Notes: generated from the sequence alone by a model not told the origin. Counted from the first letter of the stretch, positions 25,364 through 34,773 are shown. The stretch is 64,000 bases of DNA from Candidatus Woesearchaeota archaeon (GCA_018303405.1 JAGVYD010000009.1:128856-192855), one strand, 5' to 3'. Numbers and translations: made by a program.

Positions 25364-25924
25364 ATGTCAGCAAGAATAAAAACAGTAATGCTAAGAAGGA
25401 AAGACAAGACGAATTACAGGAAAAGGCTGCGGACCCTTATGTCCGGAAAGCCAAGGATTGTAATAAGAAAGACAGATAAGCACCTCTATGTCCAGGCAGT
25501 AAAATATTCGTCTGCAGGAGACAAAGTCCTGTTCACAATAAGTTCCAAGAGCCTTGAAAAGCTGGGATGGAAAGCTGGCGAGAAAAACCTGCCAAGCGCT
25601 TACCTGACGGGCCTGCTGGCCGGCAAGAAGGCAAAAGAGCTGCACATTAAGGAAGCCATTTTGGATATTGGCCTTCATCCTGCCATAAAAGGAGGGAAGG
25701 TCTTTGCAGCGCTCAAAGGCCTGATTGATGCTGGGCTCACAGTGCCCCATTCTGCCGAGGTGCTGCCCAGCGATGACAGGGTGTCTGGAAAGCACATTGC
25801 TGAATATGCCCAAAAGACCAAGGACAGGAAAGTCCAGTTTGCTGCATATGCAAAAAACAATGTCCAGGTCGAGAATATGCCAAAGATATTTGAGGAAATG
25901 AAAAACAAGATCACAGGGATGTAA
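25364..25924 (+). CDS. rpl18: Ribosomal protein uL18
   Basis: About 186 aa, 5S rRNA binder: NYRKRLRTLMSGKPRIVIRKTDKHLYVQ, and AYLTGLLAGKKAKELHIKEAILDIGLHPAIKGGKVFAALKGLIDAGL. Alternative starts lie at 25355 (GTG) and 25358 (ATG). Confidence 0.96.
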   Translation: MSARIKTVMLRRKDKTNYRKRLRTLMSGKPRIVIRKTDKHLYVQAVKYSSAGDKVLFTISSKSLEKLGWKAGEKNLPSAYLTGLLAGKKAKELHIKEAILDIGLHPAIKGGKVFAALKGLIDAGLTVPHSAEVLPSDDRVSGKHIAEYAQKTKDRKVQFAAYAKNNVQVENMPKIFEEMKNKITGM

Positions 25925-25926
25925 TA

Positions 25927-26772
25927 ATGAGTCCAAAGAAAGCTGTGCCAAAGGAAGATGAAGTCAAAATGAACGAAGAAGAAAATATTGTTGTTGATGC
26001 GGAAGAAACACAGGAAGTGACTGTTGAGGTAATCGAAGAACCTGAAATTGCAGCCGGAAAGGTTGAAAAGGGCCAGATTGATGTTTCCAAGTGGAACCCC
26101 AAGACAGAGCTCGGCAGGAATGTAAAATCAGGCAAAGTTGCTGATATTGGCACGATTCTTGACGCAGGCATGAAGATATTGGAGCCTGAAATTGTGGACA
26201 TGCTCCTTCCAAACATGGAAGTTGAGCTGCTGCTTATTGGGCAATCAAAGGGCAAATTCGGGGGCGGACAGAGAAGGGTATTCAGGCAGACACAGAAAAA
26301 AACCGCAGAAGGAAACAAGCCCCATTTTGCAACAATTGCTGTTGTTGGCAATGGCGACGGCTATGTTGGCGTTGGCTATGGCAAAAGCAAGGAAACAGTC
26401 CCTGCCAGGGAAAAGGCCATCAGGAATGCCAAAATGGCTGTTATCAAGGTCAGGAGGGGATCAGGCTCATGGGAAGACGCAAGAACTGAGCCGAACAGCA
26501 TACCGTTTGCCGTGACTGGCAAATGCGGCTCATCAATCATCACACTTATACCTGCGCCGAAAGGCACTGGGCTGATAATTGAATCGCAGTGCGCCAAAAT
26601 ACTTAAGGCAGCTGGCATAAAGGATATCTGGTCATTGACCAGGGGCCAGACCAACACAAAAATGAACCTCATTGCTGCATGTGTCAGTGCCCTGAGAAAA
26701 TTAAGTGAAATGAAAATCAGGGCGGACCATAAGGAGAGCCTCAGCATAAGGGAAGGCAGGATTGCGGGATAA
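25927..26772 (+). CDS. rps5: Ribosomal protein uS5
   Basis: 281 aa; the first ~50 residues are an acidic Glu/Val-rich extension. Core: WNPKTELGRNVKSGKV, double-stranded RNA-binding-like VVGNGDGYVGVGYGKSKETVPAREKAIRNAK, and IIESQCAKILKAAGIKDIWSLTRGQTNTKMNL. Confidence 0.96.
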   Translation: MSPKKAVPKEDEVKMNEEENIVVDAEETQEVTVEVIEEPEIAAGKVEKGQIDVSKWNPKTELGRNVKSGKVADIGTILDAGMKILEPEIVDMLLPNMEVELLLIGQSKGKFGGGQRRVFRQTQKKTAEGNKPHFATIAVVGNGDGYVGVGYGKSKETVPAREKAIRNAKMAVIKVRRGSGSWEDARTEPNSIPFAVTGKCGSSIITLIPAPKGTGLIIESQCAKILKAAGIKDIWSLTRGQTNTKMNLIAACVSALRKLSEMKIRADHKESLSIREGRIAG

Positions 26773-26787
26773 CAGGAGCGGACACAC

Positions 26788-27192
26788 ATGGCAGAAGAAA
26801 AAAAACAAAACAAACCGATGTTCGTGGCCATAAGGCTGAGAGGAACCAGGGGCATCAAGCAGGGAATAGCCGATGCCATGACCATGCTCAACCTCCACAG
26901 GAAATTTTTCTGCTCGCTCGTAAAGAATGACCAAAGCAGTAAGGGAATGCTGGTAAAGGTCAAGGATTATGTGACTTGGGGAGAAGCCAGCGAAGAAAGC
27001 ATCAGGATTTTGCTTGAAACCAAGGCTGAAAAAGACCCAAGAGACAATAAGAAAATTAAGAAATTTTTCAGGCTGCATCCTCCGAAAGGGGGTTTCAGGG
27101 CAAGGGGAATAAAGGCCCCATATGGACAAAAAGGAGACTTGGGCTACAGGGGAGAAAAAATAAATGACCTGCTCAAGAGGATGTCATTGTAA
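26788..27192 (+). CDS. rpl30: Ribosomal protein uL30
   Basis: 134 aa, archaeal long form: FVAIRLRGTRGIKQGIADAMTMLNLHRKFFCSLV, FFRLHPPKGGFRARGIKAPYGQKGDLGYRGEKINDLLKRM. Starts 15 bp after rps5 with GGAG upstream. Confidence 0.96.
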   Translation: MAEEKKQNKPMFVAIRLRGTRGIKQGIADAMTMLNLHRKFFCSLVKNDQSSKGMLVKVKDYVTWGEASEESIRILLETKAEKDPRDNKKIKKFFRLHPPKGGFRARGIKAPYGQKGDLGYRGEKINDLLKRMSL

Positions 27193-27247
27193 AGCATGTG
27201 GGATTTTGCATGAAGATAATCACAAGGAAAAACAACAGGTGTTGATA

Positions 27248-27757
27248 ATGGTTTATTACAAAAGGAAGAAAAATTCAAGGCTCAGGGGAAGCACAACCCA
27301 TGGCTGGGGCGCTATGAAAAAGCATAGGGGCGCCGGCAACAGGGGCGGCAGAGGCATGGCAGGGACAGGCAAAAGGGGAGACGCCAAAAAACCAAGCATC
27401 TGGGCTGATGAAAAGTATTTTGGAAAATATGGCTTTTTTTCGCACAATGGCATCTGCTATAAAGCAATAAATGTCGGCTATTTTGAAGAAAATGCCGATA
27501 AGCTGGCCTCAAGCGGCGCAATTAAGCAAGAAGCTGGCGGCTTTGCTGTGAATCTTGAGGAAATGGGGTACAACAAGCTGCTGAGCTCAGGGAATGTTAC
27601 AAGAAAATTCATGTTTACTGCACCTTATGCATCCAGGAAAGCAATTGAGAAGGTAACATCTGCTGGCGGCAAGGTTGAAGGCCTTAAGCCAAAAAAGGAG
27701 AAAAAGGCCAAGTCTGGAAAAACAGCAGAAAAGAAGCCGGCTGCAATGGAAGAATAA
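27248..27757 (+). CDS. rpl15: Ribosomal protein uL15
   Basis: 169 aa from ATG 27248 (MVYYKRKKNSRLRGSTTHGWG). The frame is open up to 27164 but the family N-terminus fixes this start. Gly-rich HRGAGNRGGRGMAGTGKRGDAKKPS is typical. The C-terminus has a ~25-residue Lys/Ala tail. Confidence 0.96.
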   Translation: MVYYKRKKNSRLRGSTTHGWGAMKKHRGAGNRGGRGMAGTGKRGDAKKPSIWADEKYFGKYGFFSHNGICYKAINVGYFEENADKLASSGAIKQEAGGFAVNLEEMGYNKLLSSGNVTRKFMFTAPYASRKAIEKVTSAGGKVEGLKPKKEKKAKSGKTAEKKPAAMEE

Positions 27758-27836
27758 GGATGAGCGTTGCCCGCAGCCTGGGCAGCAGCAAAATTTAAAA
27801 AGCAGGCAAATGGCATCTGACTAATGGGGGCAAACA

Positions 27837-29258
27837 ATGGGTTTCTTTGATAACATACTGGGAAATCTTCCGGAAGTCAGAGGGCCGACCCAGAAACGGC
27901 TTTCATTTAAGGAAAAAATGAAATGGACAGGCATTGTGCTGGTCCTTTTTTTTATACTGGGCCTGATTCCATTGTTTGGCCTGGGCGCAAATGAGCTATC
28001 AAGGTTTGAATTCCTTTCCATTATTCTTGGAGCTGAGTTCGGAAGCATAATTTCGCTTGGCATTGGGCCAATAGTCACTGCCTCAATCGTCCTGCAGCTT
28101 TTGAACGGGTCAGGGATTGTGAAATTTGACCTGACCTCGCATGAAGGGAAAAAAAGGTTCCAGGGTGTGCAAAAAATGCTTTCATTCTTCTTTATAATTT
28201 TTGAGGCTGCGATTTATGTGTTTATGGGCGGCCTTTCGCCTGCGAGCAACCTTCCGAGCCAGATGTACCTGCAAATGGAGATCTTCCTCATAATCCAGAT
28301 ATTTATCGGCGGGTTGCTAATCATGTTTATGGATGAGGTTGTCAGCAAATGGGGCTTTGGCTCAGGCATCAGCCTTTTCATCGCTGCAGGCGTGTCAAAG
28401 CAGATATTCATAAGGGCGCTAAGCTGGCTTCCCTCCCCAACTAACCCTGACATAGCAACTGGCGCGATTCCTGCATTGTTCCAGTCACTTGGACGAGGCC
28501 AGCCTGATACTGCCATACTTATGCTGTCAACAGTTGTTGTGACAATAGTGATTTTTGTAATGGCTGTTTATGGCCAGGCCATGAAAGTGGAGATTCCCCT
28601 GTCATTTGGCAGGGTGAGAGGCCATGGCATCAGATGGCCGCTTGCATTTATCTATGTCAGCAACATCCCTGTGATTCTCATTGCAGCTCTGCTTGCCAAT
28701 GTTCAGTTATGGGCGAGCCTTATGCAAAACTGGGCGCTTAAGTCTGGCTCTGCTGTGATAAACTGGATTTCAATATACATCTTCGGGCAGATCGAGACTG
28801 CGGATGCAGGGCATGGATTGGTGCAATGGGTAAACCCGCCGCAGATCATAACATCAATAGTGACCAATAGCCTGAGGTGGCAGGATATGTATCATGCTTT
28901 AGGATACATGGTAATATTAGTGGCTGGGAGCGTTGTATTCGGATATTTCTGGGTGCAGACTGCAGGGATGGACGCGAGAAGCCAGGCAAGGCAGATTATG
29001 GCATCAGGGCTTCAGGTTCCTGGGTTCAGGAAAGACCAAAGGGTTTTGGAAAGGCTGCTTGACAGGTATATAGGGCCACTTACAATAATGGGCTCGATTT
29101 TTGTCGGTATCCTTGCTGCCTCAGCGGATATCATGGGTGCATTGAGCAATGGCACAGGAATATTGCTCAGTGTAATGATAATCTATAGGCTGTATGAGGA
29201 CATTGCCAAACAGCACATGATGGATATGAATCCTATGATGAGGAGGTTCATGGAGTAA
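27837..29258 (+). CDS. secY: Protein translocase subunit SecY
   Basis: 473-aa channel subunit with about ten membrane helices. Family motifs: N-terminal cytosolic helix VRGPTQKRLSFKEKMKWT, LGIGPIVTASIVLQLL plug region, GFGSGISLFI, and the C-terminal PGFRKDQRVLERLLDRYIGP loop that contacts the ribosome. A TATA-like AAATTTAAAAAGC and a small GTTGCCC/GGGCAGC hairpin lie in the 79-bp gap after rpl15, so it may have extra transcription of its own. Confidence 0.97.
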   Translation: MGFFDNILGNLPEVRGPTQKRLSFKEKMKWTGIVLVLFFILGLIPLFGLGANELSRFEFLSIILGAEFGSIISLGIGPIVTASIVLQLLNGSGIVKFDLTSHEGKKRFQGVQKMLSFFFIIFEAAIYVFMGGLSPASNLPSQMYLQMEIFLIIQIFIGGLLIMFMDEVVSKWGFGSGISLFIAAGVSKQIFIRALSWLPSPTNPDIATGAIPALFQSLGRGQPDTAILMLSTVVVTIVIFVMAVYGQAMKVEIPLSFGRVRGHGIRWPLAFIYVSNIPVILIAALLANVQLWASLMQNWALKSGSAVINWISIYIFGQIETADAGHGLVQWVNPPQIITSIVTNSLRWQDMYHALGYMVILVAGSVVFGYFWVQTAGMDARSQARQIMASGLQVPGFRKDQRVLERLLDRYIGPLTIMGSIFVGILAASADIMGALSNGTGILLSVMIIYRLYEDIAKQHMMDMNPMMRRFME

Positions 29259-29259
29259 A

Positions 29260-30012
29260 ATGGCATTTCTTGACAGCGTATTATCCCCGATATTGCAATA
29301 CAATCCAGCAATAGTGATTATCTCGCTTTCAATCATTCTTTCAGTGCTCATTACATTAATTTACAAATGGATGACTGACCAGTCGCTCATGAAATCCCTG
29401 AAGGATGACATAAAGAAGTCCCAGGAAGACATGAAAAAGCACAAGGACAACCCAAAAAAAATGCTGGAAATCCAGAAATCGGCCATGGAAAAAAATATGA
29501 AATACATGATGCATTCCATGAAGCCGACCCTGATAACATTTATCCCATTGATTCTCGTTTTTGGCTGGCTTAATGCGCATTACACATATGACCCAATTGC
29601 CCCTGGCCAGGAATTCGCGCTGAGTGCGCAATTCGAAAATATGGACGGCACAGAGGCAACAATCTTGCCCACCGAAGGGATCGAGATTATAGGCGAGGCT
29701 GTTCAGAAAGTTGACAACGGCATGGCCAGCTGGAAGCTTAAAGGAACAAAAGGCGAGCATTTGCTCCAGATTGAGGTCAATGGAAAGAGATATGACAAGG
29801 ATGTCATAATATCAGATATTAATGAGTATTCTGCGCCTGCCAAGCCAATAAACCAGGACAGCATCAAATCCATAAATATTGAAGTGCGCAAGCTTAGGGT
29901 TTTCGGGGAAGACTTCAAAATCATAAACTGGCATCCGGGATGGCTCGGTGTCTACATCATTACATCAATAATTTTCAGCATGACACTGAGAAAGCTGCTA
30001 AAGCTGCATTAG
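29260..30012 (+). CDS. EMC3/YidC-like membrane insertase (DUF106)
   Basis: 250 aa. TM1 (about 17-36), a Lys-rich coiled hairpin (about 40-85, DDIKKSQEDMKKHKDNPKKMLEIQKSAMEKNMKYM), TM2 (about 92-108) and TM3 (about 228-247) give the archaeal Oxa1-superfamily layout. Between TM2 and TM3 lies a beta-rich extracytoplasmic domain of ~110 residues. It helps insert membrane proteins. Directly follows secY (1 bp), the usual archaeal neighbour. Confidence 0.9.
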   Translation: MAFLDSVLSPILQYNPAIVIISLSIILSVLITLIYKWMTDQSLMKSLKDDIKKSQEDMKKHKDNPKKMLEIQKSAMEKNMKYMMHSMKPTLITFIPLILVFGWLNAHYTYDPIAPGQEFALSAQFENMDGTEATILPTEGIEIIGEAVQKVDNGMASWKLKGTKGEHLLQIEVNGKRYDKDVIISDINEYSAPAKPINQDSIKSINIEVRKLRVFGEDFKIINWHPGWLGVYIITSIIFSMTLRKLLKLH

Positions 30013-30033
30013 ATGCCTACCAAAGGTGTAAAC

Positions 30034-30549
30034 ATGGGGCTTTTCGCTGATATCAGGAAATTCTTAAAGATAATTAATGAAGGTGCGACCCTGTCAAAAT
30101 TCAGCCTTCATCTGGAACGGATCAGGAAAGGAGCGGATTTCCTGCTGGGCAGGCTGGAGCATATAGCCGCACGGCCTGGCAAGCCATATGATGCCCTTGA
30201 TGATGCGGAGAAGGCAAAGTACAATGAGATGGCAAAGAGCATTACAGAGGCATCCCTGGTGTTGAGGGAACTTGCAGGGGATGAAAAGGGAGAGGTGCTG
30301 GGGGTTGTCAGCGCCAATATGATCATATCCAGGCACGCATGGGTCAGCATCACTACAATCCTCAAAAGCATGGATGAGTATATTATGAAATTCCTGAAAA
30401 GCTATGAAACGCCGGATAAATTTAAAGTTGGTTTGCAGTATATTATTAATGGCGTGGAAGAAGCCAGGAATAAAAGGGATGAGCTCATAAGGGACATGAA
30501 AAGGAATGACAGGACGGCTTATGATTGGCTTATGCAAAACATGAGATGA
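30034..30549 (+). CDS. Conserved helical protein, unknown
   Basis: About 171 aa, almost all helical, no membrane segment, no Cys. Motif-like segments: MGLFADIRKFLKIINEGATLSKFSLHLERIRKG and ISRHAWVSITTILKSMDEYI. The frame begins at 30013 directly after the insertase stop; AGGTG ahead of ATG 30034 favours the later start. Co-transcribed with secY and the insertase, so a role at the membrane or ribosome is possible (inference). No family is recognised. Confidence 0.7.
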   Translation: MGLFADIRKFLKIINEGATLSKFSLHLERIRKGADFLLGRLEHIAARPGKPYDALDDAEKAKYNEMAKSITEASLVLRELAGDEKGEVLGVVSANMIISRHAWVSITTILKSMDEYIMKFLKSYETPDKFKVGLQYIINGVEEARNKRDELIRDMKRNDRTAYDWLMQNMR

Positions 30550-30654
30550 CTTTGTTCTTGTAGTTGAGGGTATTATGAATTGATATTATTTTGATATATT
30601 AGATAAGCCCGGCTGGAAATCCCGGCGTAGCTCGGCCTGCATTGGGACAGTTAC

Positions 30655-30664
30655 CTTTATAAAC
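30655..30664 (+). promoter_or_regulatory. TATA box of rpl34e-rpl14e
   Basis: CTTTATAAAC lies 22-31 bp before the ATG at 30686, suggesting a separate, leaderless transcript after the secY group. Confidence 0.5.
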
Positions 30665-30685
30665 AGCTGTTTTCTCCCAAATCCC

Positions 30686-30952
30686 ATGGTTAGACCAGCA
30701 AGAAGAAGCAGGAGCCTCAGGCATGTAACTAGGAGAGCGCCTGGCGGCCGGAACGTGACGCATTATGTAGAAAAAATGCCAAAAAAGGCACATTGCGCTA
30801 ATTGCGGTGTTGCCCTGTCAGGTGTGGCAAGGGCAAGGCCCATGAAAATCCAAAATATGGCCAAAAGCCAGAAAAGGCCGGAAAGGCCGTATGCAGGAAT
30901 GCTCTGCAGCAAATGCATGAGAAGGAAAATCATTGTGGATGCGAGGCAATAG
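30686..30952 (+). CDS. rpl34e: Ribosomal protein eL34
   Basis: 88 aa with an N-terminal RSRSLRHVTRRAPGGRNVTHY and two CxxC zinc knuckles (HCANCGVAL, LCSKCMRRK). Typical of archaeal/eukaryotic L34. Probably leaderless from the TATA just upstream. Confidence 0.96.
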   Translation: MVRPARRSRSLRHVTRRAPGGRNVTHYVEKMPKKAHCANCGVALSGVARARPMKIQNMAKSQKRPERPYAGMLCSKCMRRKIIVDARQ

Positions 30953-31040
30953 TCATTATCGCATGGTTCCATAAAGCAATAGTCTCAATTGTGAACCGTT
31001 TGGCGACAGCGGGGATTTGCGTGAGACCGGAGGGATTAGG

Positions 31041-31394
31041 ATGTACGAAGTTGGAAGATTGTGCGTGAAAATAGCAGGCAGGGATGCCAAGGGAAAGTGT
31101 GTGATTGTCGATATTGTTGATAAGAATTCTGTCTTGATTGACGGGCAGGTCAGGCGAAGGAAGTGCAATATCAAGCACCTTGAGCCATTGAATGAAACTG
31201 TCAAAATCAAGAAAAATGCATCTCATTCTGATGTTGTGAAGGCTTTGGATGCAATGGGCATAAAGGTTGTCGACACAAAGAAAAGGGAAGCAAAGGCAAA
31301 GCCAGGCCGAGCCAGGGCTTCCAAGAAAAAACCAGAGACAGCAGAGCCCGCTGAAAAAGAAACAGCCAAGAAAAAGAAGGAAAAAAAGAAATAG
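31041..31394 (+). CDS. rpl14e: Ribosomal protein eL14
   Basis: About 117 aa from ATG 31041 (MYEVGRLCVKIAGRDAKGKCVIVDIVDKNSVLIDG); an upstream GTG (31017) extends the frame without family support. KOW-like SH3 domain, then RRKCNIKHLEPLNETVKI. The last ~45 residues are a Lys/Ala/Glu tail. The cmk and truB genes often found beside it in other archaea are absent here. Confidence 0.93.
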   Translation: MYEVGRLCVKIAGRDAKGKCVIVDIVDKNSVLIDGQVRRRKCNIKHLEPLNETVKIKKNASHSDVVKALDAMGIKVVDTKKREAKAKPGRARASKKKPETAEPAEKETAKKKKEKKK

Positions 31395-31396
31395 TC

Positions 31397-33025
31397 ATGG
31401 CGGTGCAAGGCCTTTTTATGGCAAAGCCAGTAGCTGAACAATTGCAGGATATTGCAAGGAATAGGAAAAAGCGCAGCCTTGATTATTCCATAAGGGATGG
31501 CGCAGCGTATTCTGCCATGGTCGGGGTGGGCGAGAAGTATTTTCCTGCGTTCGCGGTTTCTATGAAGGCTACAACTTCAGAAATTGCAATGCTCTCTTCT
31601 ATCCCGCAGCTGACAGCAAGCGCTGTGCAGCTCTTCTCTTCAAATCTGGTGGAGCATTTTAACAGCCGCAAAAAAGTAATCCTGTTTTCAGCGCTGGCCC
31701 AGGCAGTCATGTTCATCCCTATATTGCTTACCCCATTTATTTTCATGCACCGCGCAATGGAACTGCTTATTCTACTTGTCGCGATGTACCATGTTTTTGA
31801 CAGCTTTACTTCGCCACCATGGAACAGCCTGATGGGCGATCTTGTCCCTGAAGATGAAAGGGGAACATATTTTGGAAAAAGGGGCAGGATAATTGGCATG
31901 TCAACGTTCCTGGCATTTATCGGGGGCGGCCTGATATTGAAGCTTTTCCCTGACAATCAAATTTTCTATGGCTTTGCTTTCATGTTCGGAATGGCCTTTG
32001 TGTCGAGGATTATTTCAATTGCGTACCTAAATGCCATGTTCGAACCGCCATTGCGGACAGAAAAAGCTGAGAAAATAAGCCTCAAGGAATTCCTGCGAAA
32101 TATTTCCACTGACCATTTTGGAAAATTTACAGTGTACCTGTTTGTAATCAACTTTGCTGTCTATCTTGCCAATCCTTTTTTTATTGTGTACATGTTCAGG
32201 ACGCTGGACTTCAGCTATCTCCAGTTTACGATTGTAACTGCACTTAATGTGGGTGTGACATACCTCACGGTCCTTTACTGGGGCAGGAACAGCGATTTCT
32301 ACGGCAACAGGAGGATTATGCATATTACAGGCTGGCTCATACCATTGAATCCGTTGTTATGGCTGCTTCCGTTTGGATTTTGGTATATTGCCCTTGTAAA
32401 TATGTGGACAGGGTTTATCTGGGCAGGATTCCAGATAAGCTGCTCAAATTTCATGTTTGATATAAGCAAATCCGAAATCCGTGCGCAATTGTTTTCCTAT
32501 TACAATTTCTTTATAGGGATAGCTGTTTTTGCCGGCGCTATGATTGGAGGCATACTGGCCACAAAGGTATTCATAAACCCGTGGATATTTTTGTCAAACC
32601 TGCAATTCCTGTTCCTGTTTTCAGGGTTCATAAGGCTGTTTGCGACCTGGGTTTTTATGCCGGTCCTGAAAGAAGTCAGAGTAAAGGGCCCGGCGCCAAG
32701 CGAAAACCTGTTCCTTGACCTTGTGGCAATAAGGCCTATGGAAAAAATAGCCAATGAAACAGTGATCGGGATTTACAGTGTCAGGGACTTTGGCACCAAA
32801 AGCTATGATTTTGGCAAAAAAATGCTTGAAGAGGGTTTTAAGCTCGTGAAGCCCAACAGCTCAAGGGTGAAGGAAATAGAGGAAGTGCTGCAGGGGGTTG
32901 ACTTATGGAAAAGGATAGCCAGGGAAAGGGAGCTTGCGGCGGTGAATAAGAAGCATGTGGAAAGATTGAGAATTAAAAAAAGAATTTCAGAGATCAAAAA
33001 CCGGAAATACCGGACTGTGAATTGA
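31397..33025 (+). CDS. MFS-type transporter
   Basis: 542 aa with about 12 hydrophobic segments, opening with a cytosolic stretch (about 45 aa) and closing with a ~100-aa Lys/Arg-rich cytosolic helical tail (KRIAREREL... KKRISEIKNRK). Loop 2-3-like LVEHFNSRKKVI and SPPWNSLMGDLVPEDERGTYFGKR (an MFS inter-helix signature) support the superfamily. Substrate unknown. It starts 2 bp after rpl14e, so may share its transcript. Confidence 0.85.
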   Translation: MAVQGLFMAKPVAEQLQDIARNRKKRSLDYSIRDGAAYSAMVGVGEKYFPAFAVSMKATTSEIAMLSSIPQLTASAVQLFSSNLVEHFNSRKKVILFSALAQAVMFIPILLTPFIFMHRAMELLILLVAMYHVFDSFTSPPWNSLMGDLVPEDERGTYFGKRGRIIGMSTFLAFIGGGLILKLFPDNQIFYGFAFMFGMAFVSRIISIAYLNAMFEPPLRTEKAEKISLKEFLRNISTDHFGKFTVYLFVINFAVYLANPFFIVYMFRTLDFSYLQFTIVTALNVGVTYLTVLYWGRNSDFYGNRRIMHITGWLIPLNPLLWLLPFGFWYIALVNMWTGFIWAGFQISCSNFMFDISKSEIRAQLFSYYNFFIGIAVFAGAMIGGILATKVFINPWIFLSNLQFLFLFSGFIRLFATWVFMPVLKEVRVKGPAPSENLFLDLVAIRPMEKIANETVIGIYSVRDFGTKSYDFGKKMLEEGFKLVKPNSSRVKEIEEVLQGVDLWKRIARERELAAVNKKHVERLRIKKRISEIKNRKYRTVN

Positions 33026-33059
33026 AACAGCCTGAAATCCGGAGAAAATAAGAATGATG

Positions 33060-34706
33060 TCAAATCAGCCCGAAAATTTCAGTGAGGTTTATCTCAAATC
33101 CTGAGACAGGCATTTCAATGCCAAAATTCTGGAGAACAATAGGATGCAGCTCGCCTATGTACGCGACCTTTTTGCCTTTCACCTTAACTCTGCCAACCCT
33201 GCCAGGAATGAAGCTCGGATGCTCTTCCTCCTCAATTTCATATGGGAGGCCGAGCAGGGAAAGCAGATAGCCCAGCTGCTGCTTTGCTTCTGAAAAATCA
33301 GCCTTGGAATGGCTTATTACCGATGCGAGCCTGACATTTTCTTCTGTCCCTGTTTCAGTGGATGGATTGGCCTTGAAGATTATGCCGTAATCATAAATCT
33401 TCTGGGGAAACTCCCTTGTCTTGTTGTCAGCCAGGATTTTAAGCAAGCACGGCATAATCCAGGCGCGCAGCACGTTGTAGTCTTCAGAAAAAGAATTGGC
33501 CAATGCAATGACATCCACCCTGCAGTTCATCATTGTGCATTGCTCCTTTTGGCTTGACAGATGGTAGGTGTTCACTTCCTGGCAGCCTGCACCAATCATA
33601 ATCCTGGCAACCTTTTCCTGAAACTTGGAAAATGGGCTCTCCTCTGCAATTGTGGCAACCTTTGGTATTTCCCCCTTGAAATTTTCATAACCGTATGCAA
33701 TGGCAATGTCTTCTGCCAGGTCAACTGTGTGCAAGACATCTGCCCGGTAGGAAGGGACCAAGGCATGGCCAGGCTTATGGCCATAGCCCATAGCTGCAAG
33801 ATAATCAGCAACCTGCCTTTCAGAAAGGTCCAGGCCAAGCCATTTGTTGATGTAAGGATAGTCAATTTTCATTTCCCACGGGGCCATGTCAGGGGTTACA
33901 ATGGTTTTGTCAGGGTATGCGACTTCCATTGACTGGATTTCTGCACCCATGTCCAGCAGGGATGCCGAGATTATATTCAGCAGATAGTTCAGGGTTACAA
34001 GGTCAAAGCCAGAACATTCAATAAATGCCTCTCTTGTCGCCTCAGTTATCCTTCCGGTTTTTTCTGAGTTGATTATTGGCGGAACTGACAAGACCTCATT
34101 ATTCGAGTCAATGAAGACAGGATAGGTTTTCTGGCCCTCGAGAAGCCTGCCGTATTCCCTGCCTGTTGGATGCTTCTCAAGAATTTCCCTGGCATTCATC
34201 TTTTCAGAAGAATCAAGTGGCTGGAAGACAATGTCCTCAGGATTCATTGCAGTGTAGGTGATAGGCATGGCAATTTTTTCAAGCGGATAAATTCCAATTG
34301 CGGCCTTTTTCCTGTTCCTGCAGAATGTGACGTGCAGCTTCTCCTGGATCTGGATTATCTCCTTGATTTTTTCATCATCAAGTTTGAGATTCTTAACAAT
34401 GGCACAAACTGTATAAGGCCTGACCTTGGCAACATTGCGTGTTACAGTTACCCTTGCGCCTGATTTGGCGACATCATACTTTCTCAGCCCCTTTTGGATG
34501 CCCATGAAACTGGACAGCGCCCTTGCAAAGCCGTACTCTGAAAGCATATCAGGCCGGTTCGGGAATACTTCAACCACTATTTCCCCATCATCAGCTTTCT
34601 CAAGGTCTGTGCCAAGATAGCTGATCCTGTCCTTAAGAAGATCGTCATCTATTTTCTTCCCAATAATCCTGTCAAAGGTTTTTCTGTTAAAGGTTACAGT
34701 TGGCAT
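33060..34706 (-). CDS. pheT: Phenylalanyl-tRNA synthetase beta subunit
   Basis: 548 aa, archaeal/eukaryotic-type PheT (no bacterial tRNA-binding EMAP domain). B1-like N-terminus VTFNRKTFDRIIGKKI, B3/B4 region (IDSNNEVLSVPPIINSEKTGRITEATREAFIECSG), B5 helix-turn region (LGLDLSERQVADYLAAMGY), and the PheRS-like catalytic remnant at the C-terminus (GRVGRVKVKGKKVAYIGELHP). Follows pheS across a 67-bp gap that holds a tandem repeat. Confidence 0.96.
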   Translation of the reverse strand: MPTVTFNRKTFDRIIGKKIDDDLLKDRISYLGTDLEKADDGEIVVEVFPNRPDMLSEYGFARALSSFMGIQKGLRKYDVAKSGARVTVTRNVAKVRPYTVCAIVKNLKLDDEKIKEIIQIQEKLHVTFCRNRKKAAIGIYPLEKIAMPITYTAMNPEDIVFQPLDSSEKMNAREILEKHPTGREYGRLLEGQKTYPVFIDSNNEVLSVPPIINSEKTGRITEATREAFIECSGFDLVTLNYLLNIISASLLDMGAEIQSMEVAYPDKTIVTPDMAPWEMKIDYPYINKWLGLDLSERQVADYLAAMGYGHKPGHALVPSYRADVLHTVDLAEDIAIAYGYENFKGEIPKVATIAEESPFSKFQEKVARIMIGAGCQEVNTYHLSSQKEQCTMMNCRVDVIALANSFSEDYNVLRAWIMPCLLKILADNKTREFPQKIYDYGIIFKANPSTETGTEENVRLASVISHSKADFSEAKQQLGYLLSLLGLPYEIEEEEHPSFIPGRVGRVKVKGKKVAYIGELHPIVLQNFGIEMPVSGFEINLTEIFGLI

Positions 34707-34716
34707 TTTTTCACTC

Positions 34717-34752
34717 GTTATTTATTATTGCTAATGTTATTTATTATTGCTA
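34717..34752. repeat. 19-bp tandem repeat between pheS and pheT
   Basis: Two perfect 17-bp copies of GTTATTTATTATTGCTA (34717-34733 and 34736-34752) with a 2-bp spacer. The only such repeat in the region; it lies just upstream of pheT on the transcribed strand. Confidence 0.8.
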
Positions 34753-34773
34753 GTTGATTATTATTTTCATCAA

